Position numbers and translations under genes: made by a program. From contig NZ_QEVW01000025.1 of NCBI RefSeq assembly GCF_003287275.1, forward strand, positions 186,001 to 250,000: DNA of 64,000 nt, read 5' to 3'. Below, in pieces: positions 63,442 to 64,000 of the stretch. Below the pieces are notes generated by a model. It searched no databases. It worked only from the letters and a program-made list of their open reading frames with translations, and was not told the origin of the DNA. Origin of the DNA: Paenibacillus taichungensis. GTDB taxonomy: Bacteria; Bacillota; Bacilli; Paenibacillales; Paenibacillaceae. Position 1 is the first letter of the stretch; each line of letters starts with the position of its first letter.

Positions 63442-64000
63442 TTAACGGAGCACCTCCACATCAAGTCCCTGATCCACTAACTCTTTAATGGTGAGATTAA
63501 TCTCATCTGACTGCCCCTCAAACCGAACGGTCAGCTGTCCATAGGGTACTTGTTTGATCGTTGAAATGGTGCCTTGCAAAATGGCGAAATCCACTCCTGT
63601 TTTACGAACTGTTCTGGACAAAATCGCCTCATAGGTTTTATTGCCCAAGAAGGATATTTTCACAAGCTTAGAAGCTCCGTTCGTCTGTAATGAGACATCT
63701 GCACTCGCCAGAGCGGTCTCTTCTAATGCAATTCCCACCTCATGGTCCCGCATCATAAAGTCACGCGTAATGGCATGCTGCGGCTTGAGGAATACTTCCG
63801 TCACCGGCCCTTGCTCCACGATGCCCCCCTGATGGATAACCGCCACCTGATCACAGATATTCTGGATCACGTGCATTTCATGGGTGATTAGCACAATCGT
63901 GAGGTTATACTTTTCATTGATATCCAGCAATAACTTCAGAATCGAATCGGTTGTCTGGGGATCCAGTGCCGATGTAGCCTCATCACATAGCAGCACGTTC
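63442..64000 (-). CDS. metN: Methionine ABC transporter ATP-binding protein, C-terminal part (cut by window edge)
   Basis: The last 186 residues, cut by the right window edge. Walker B (MLLCDEATSALDP), the H-loop (LITHEMHVI) and the C-terminal NIL/ACT-like domain (LVKISFLGNKTYEAILSRTVRKTGVD), which in MetN binds methionine and shuts off transport. The Walker A and signature motifs are outside the window, as is any S-box riboswitch leader. Confidence 0.95.
   Translation of the reverse strand, partial: NVLLCDEATSALDPQTTDSILKLLLDINEKYNLTIVLITHEMHVIQNICDQVAVIHQGGIVEQGPVTEVFLKPQHAITRDFMMRDHEVGIALEETALASADVSLQTNGASKLVKISFLGNKTYEAILSRTVRKTGVDFAILQGTISTIKQVPYGQLTVRFEGQSDEINLTIKELVDQGLDVEVLR

Noticed and set aside
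1..64000. CRISPR array, tRNA or rRNA genes, insertion sequences or prophage
   Set aside because: No regular spaced repeats, no cloverleaf with CCA-type end, no transposase, integrase or phage structural protein was recognised on either strand.

Overview
The window looks like a chromosomal segment of a Paenibacillus-type, endospore-forming Firmicute. The evidence is gene content: DnaB/DnaI primosome proteins, Sda, a YheC/YheD-like ATP-grasp protein, coproheme-pathway HemQ, futalosine-pathway MqnE, YesM/YesN two-component proteins and CUT1 sugar importers without an ATPase. Strong AGGAGG-type ribosome binding sites and moderate GC agree. Genus is an inference; no rRNA, tRNA, CRISPR array, prophage or insertion sequence was seen.

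Layout. 1-14.8 kb is housekeeping: two metallophosphoesterases, sdhCAB with a divergent LysR gene, a ktrBA potassium system, a CPBP protease, uvrC, trxA, a 51-aa membrane protein and dnaI. 15.0-38.1 kb is one carbohydrate locus: a minus-strand run of solute-binding protein, two permeases, GH3, GH38, GH125, a clan GH-A hydrolase and a second GH38, headed by a YesMN-type two-component pair, with a divergent secreted GH85 endo-beta-N-acetylglucosaminidase. 38.2-52.2 kb holds DinB and WYL proteins, dnaB, yuiB, hemQ, an NDH-2 operon, yumC, sda, ppx and ppk. 52.3-64 kb holds a candidate ncRNA, a GH53 galactanase, a set of Fe-S and redox genes (yutM, mqnE, yutJ, yuzB, nfu), a DUF2167 protein and the metNIQ methionine importer, cut by the window end.

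The main functional system is the 15-38 kb locus. Its parts fit a complete route for high-mannose N-glycans. GH85 outside the cell would release Man(n)GlcNAc from glycoproteins, the transporter would import it, GH38, GH38 and GH125 would remove the alpha-mannoses, and the GH-A enzyme is the best candidate to split the remaining Man-beta-GlcNAc. A 14-bp palindrome-like site is shared exactly (opposite orientation) by the transporter and GH85 promoters. The locus sits between dnaB and dnaI, which are adjacent in Bacillus subtilis.

The main unexplained signal is a dispersed intergenic element, seen in four full copies (sdhA-sdhB gap, uvrC leader, inside the mannosidase operon, after the GH53 gene). 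The core is strongly conserved, but the outer and apical arms differ in sequence while staying self-complementary. That is covariation, as expected of a folded RNA or hairpin repeat. Other structural signals include a ribosome binding site and TTG start buried in a long hairpin (zinc-ribbon gene), a multi-helix ncRNA before the GH53 gene, a three-helix fold in the sdhC leader, a 166-bp terminal-inverted-repeat element, and recognisable Rex, DnaA and PhoP type sites in front of ndh, sda and ppk.
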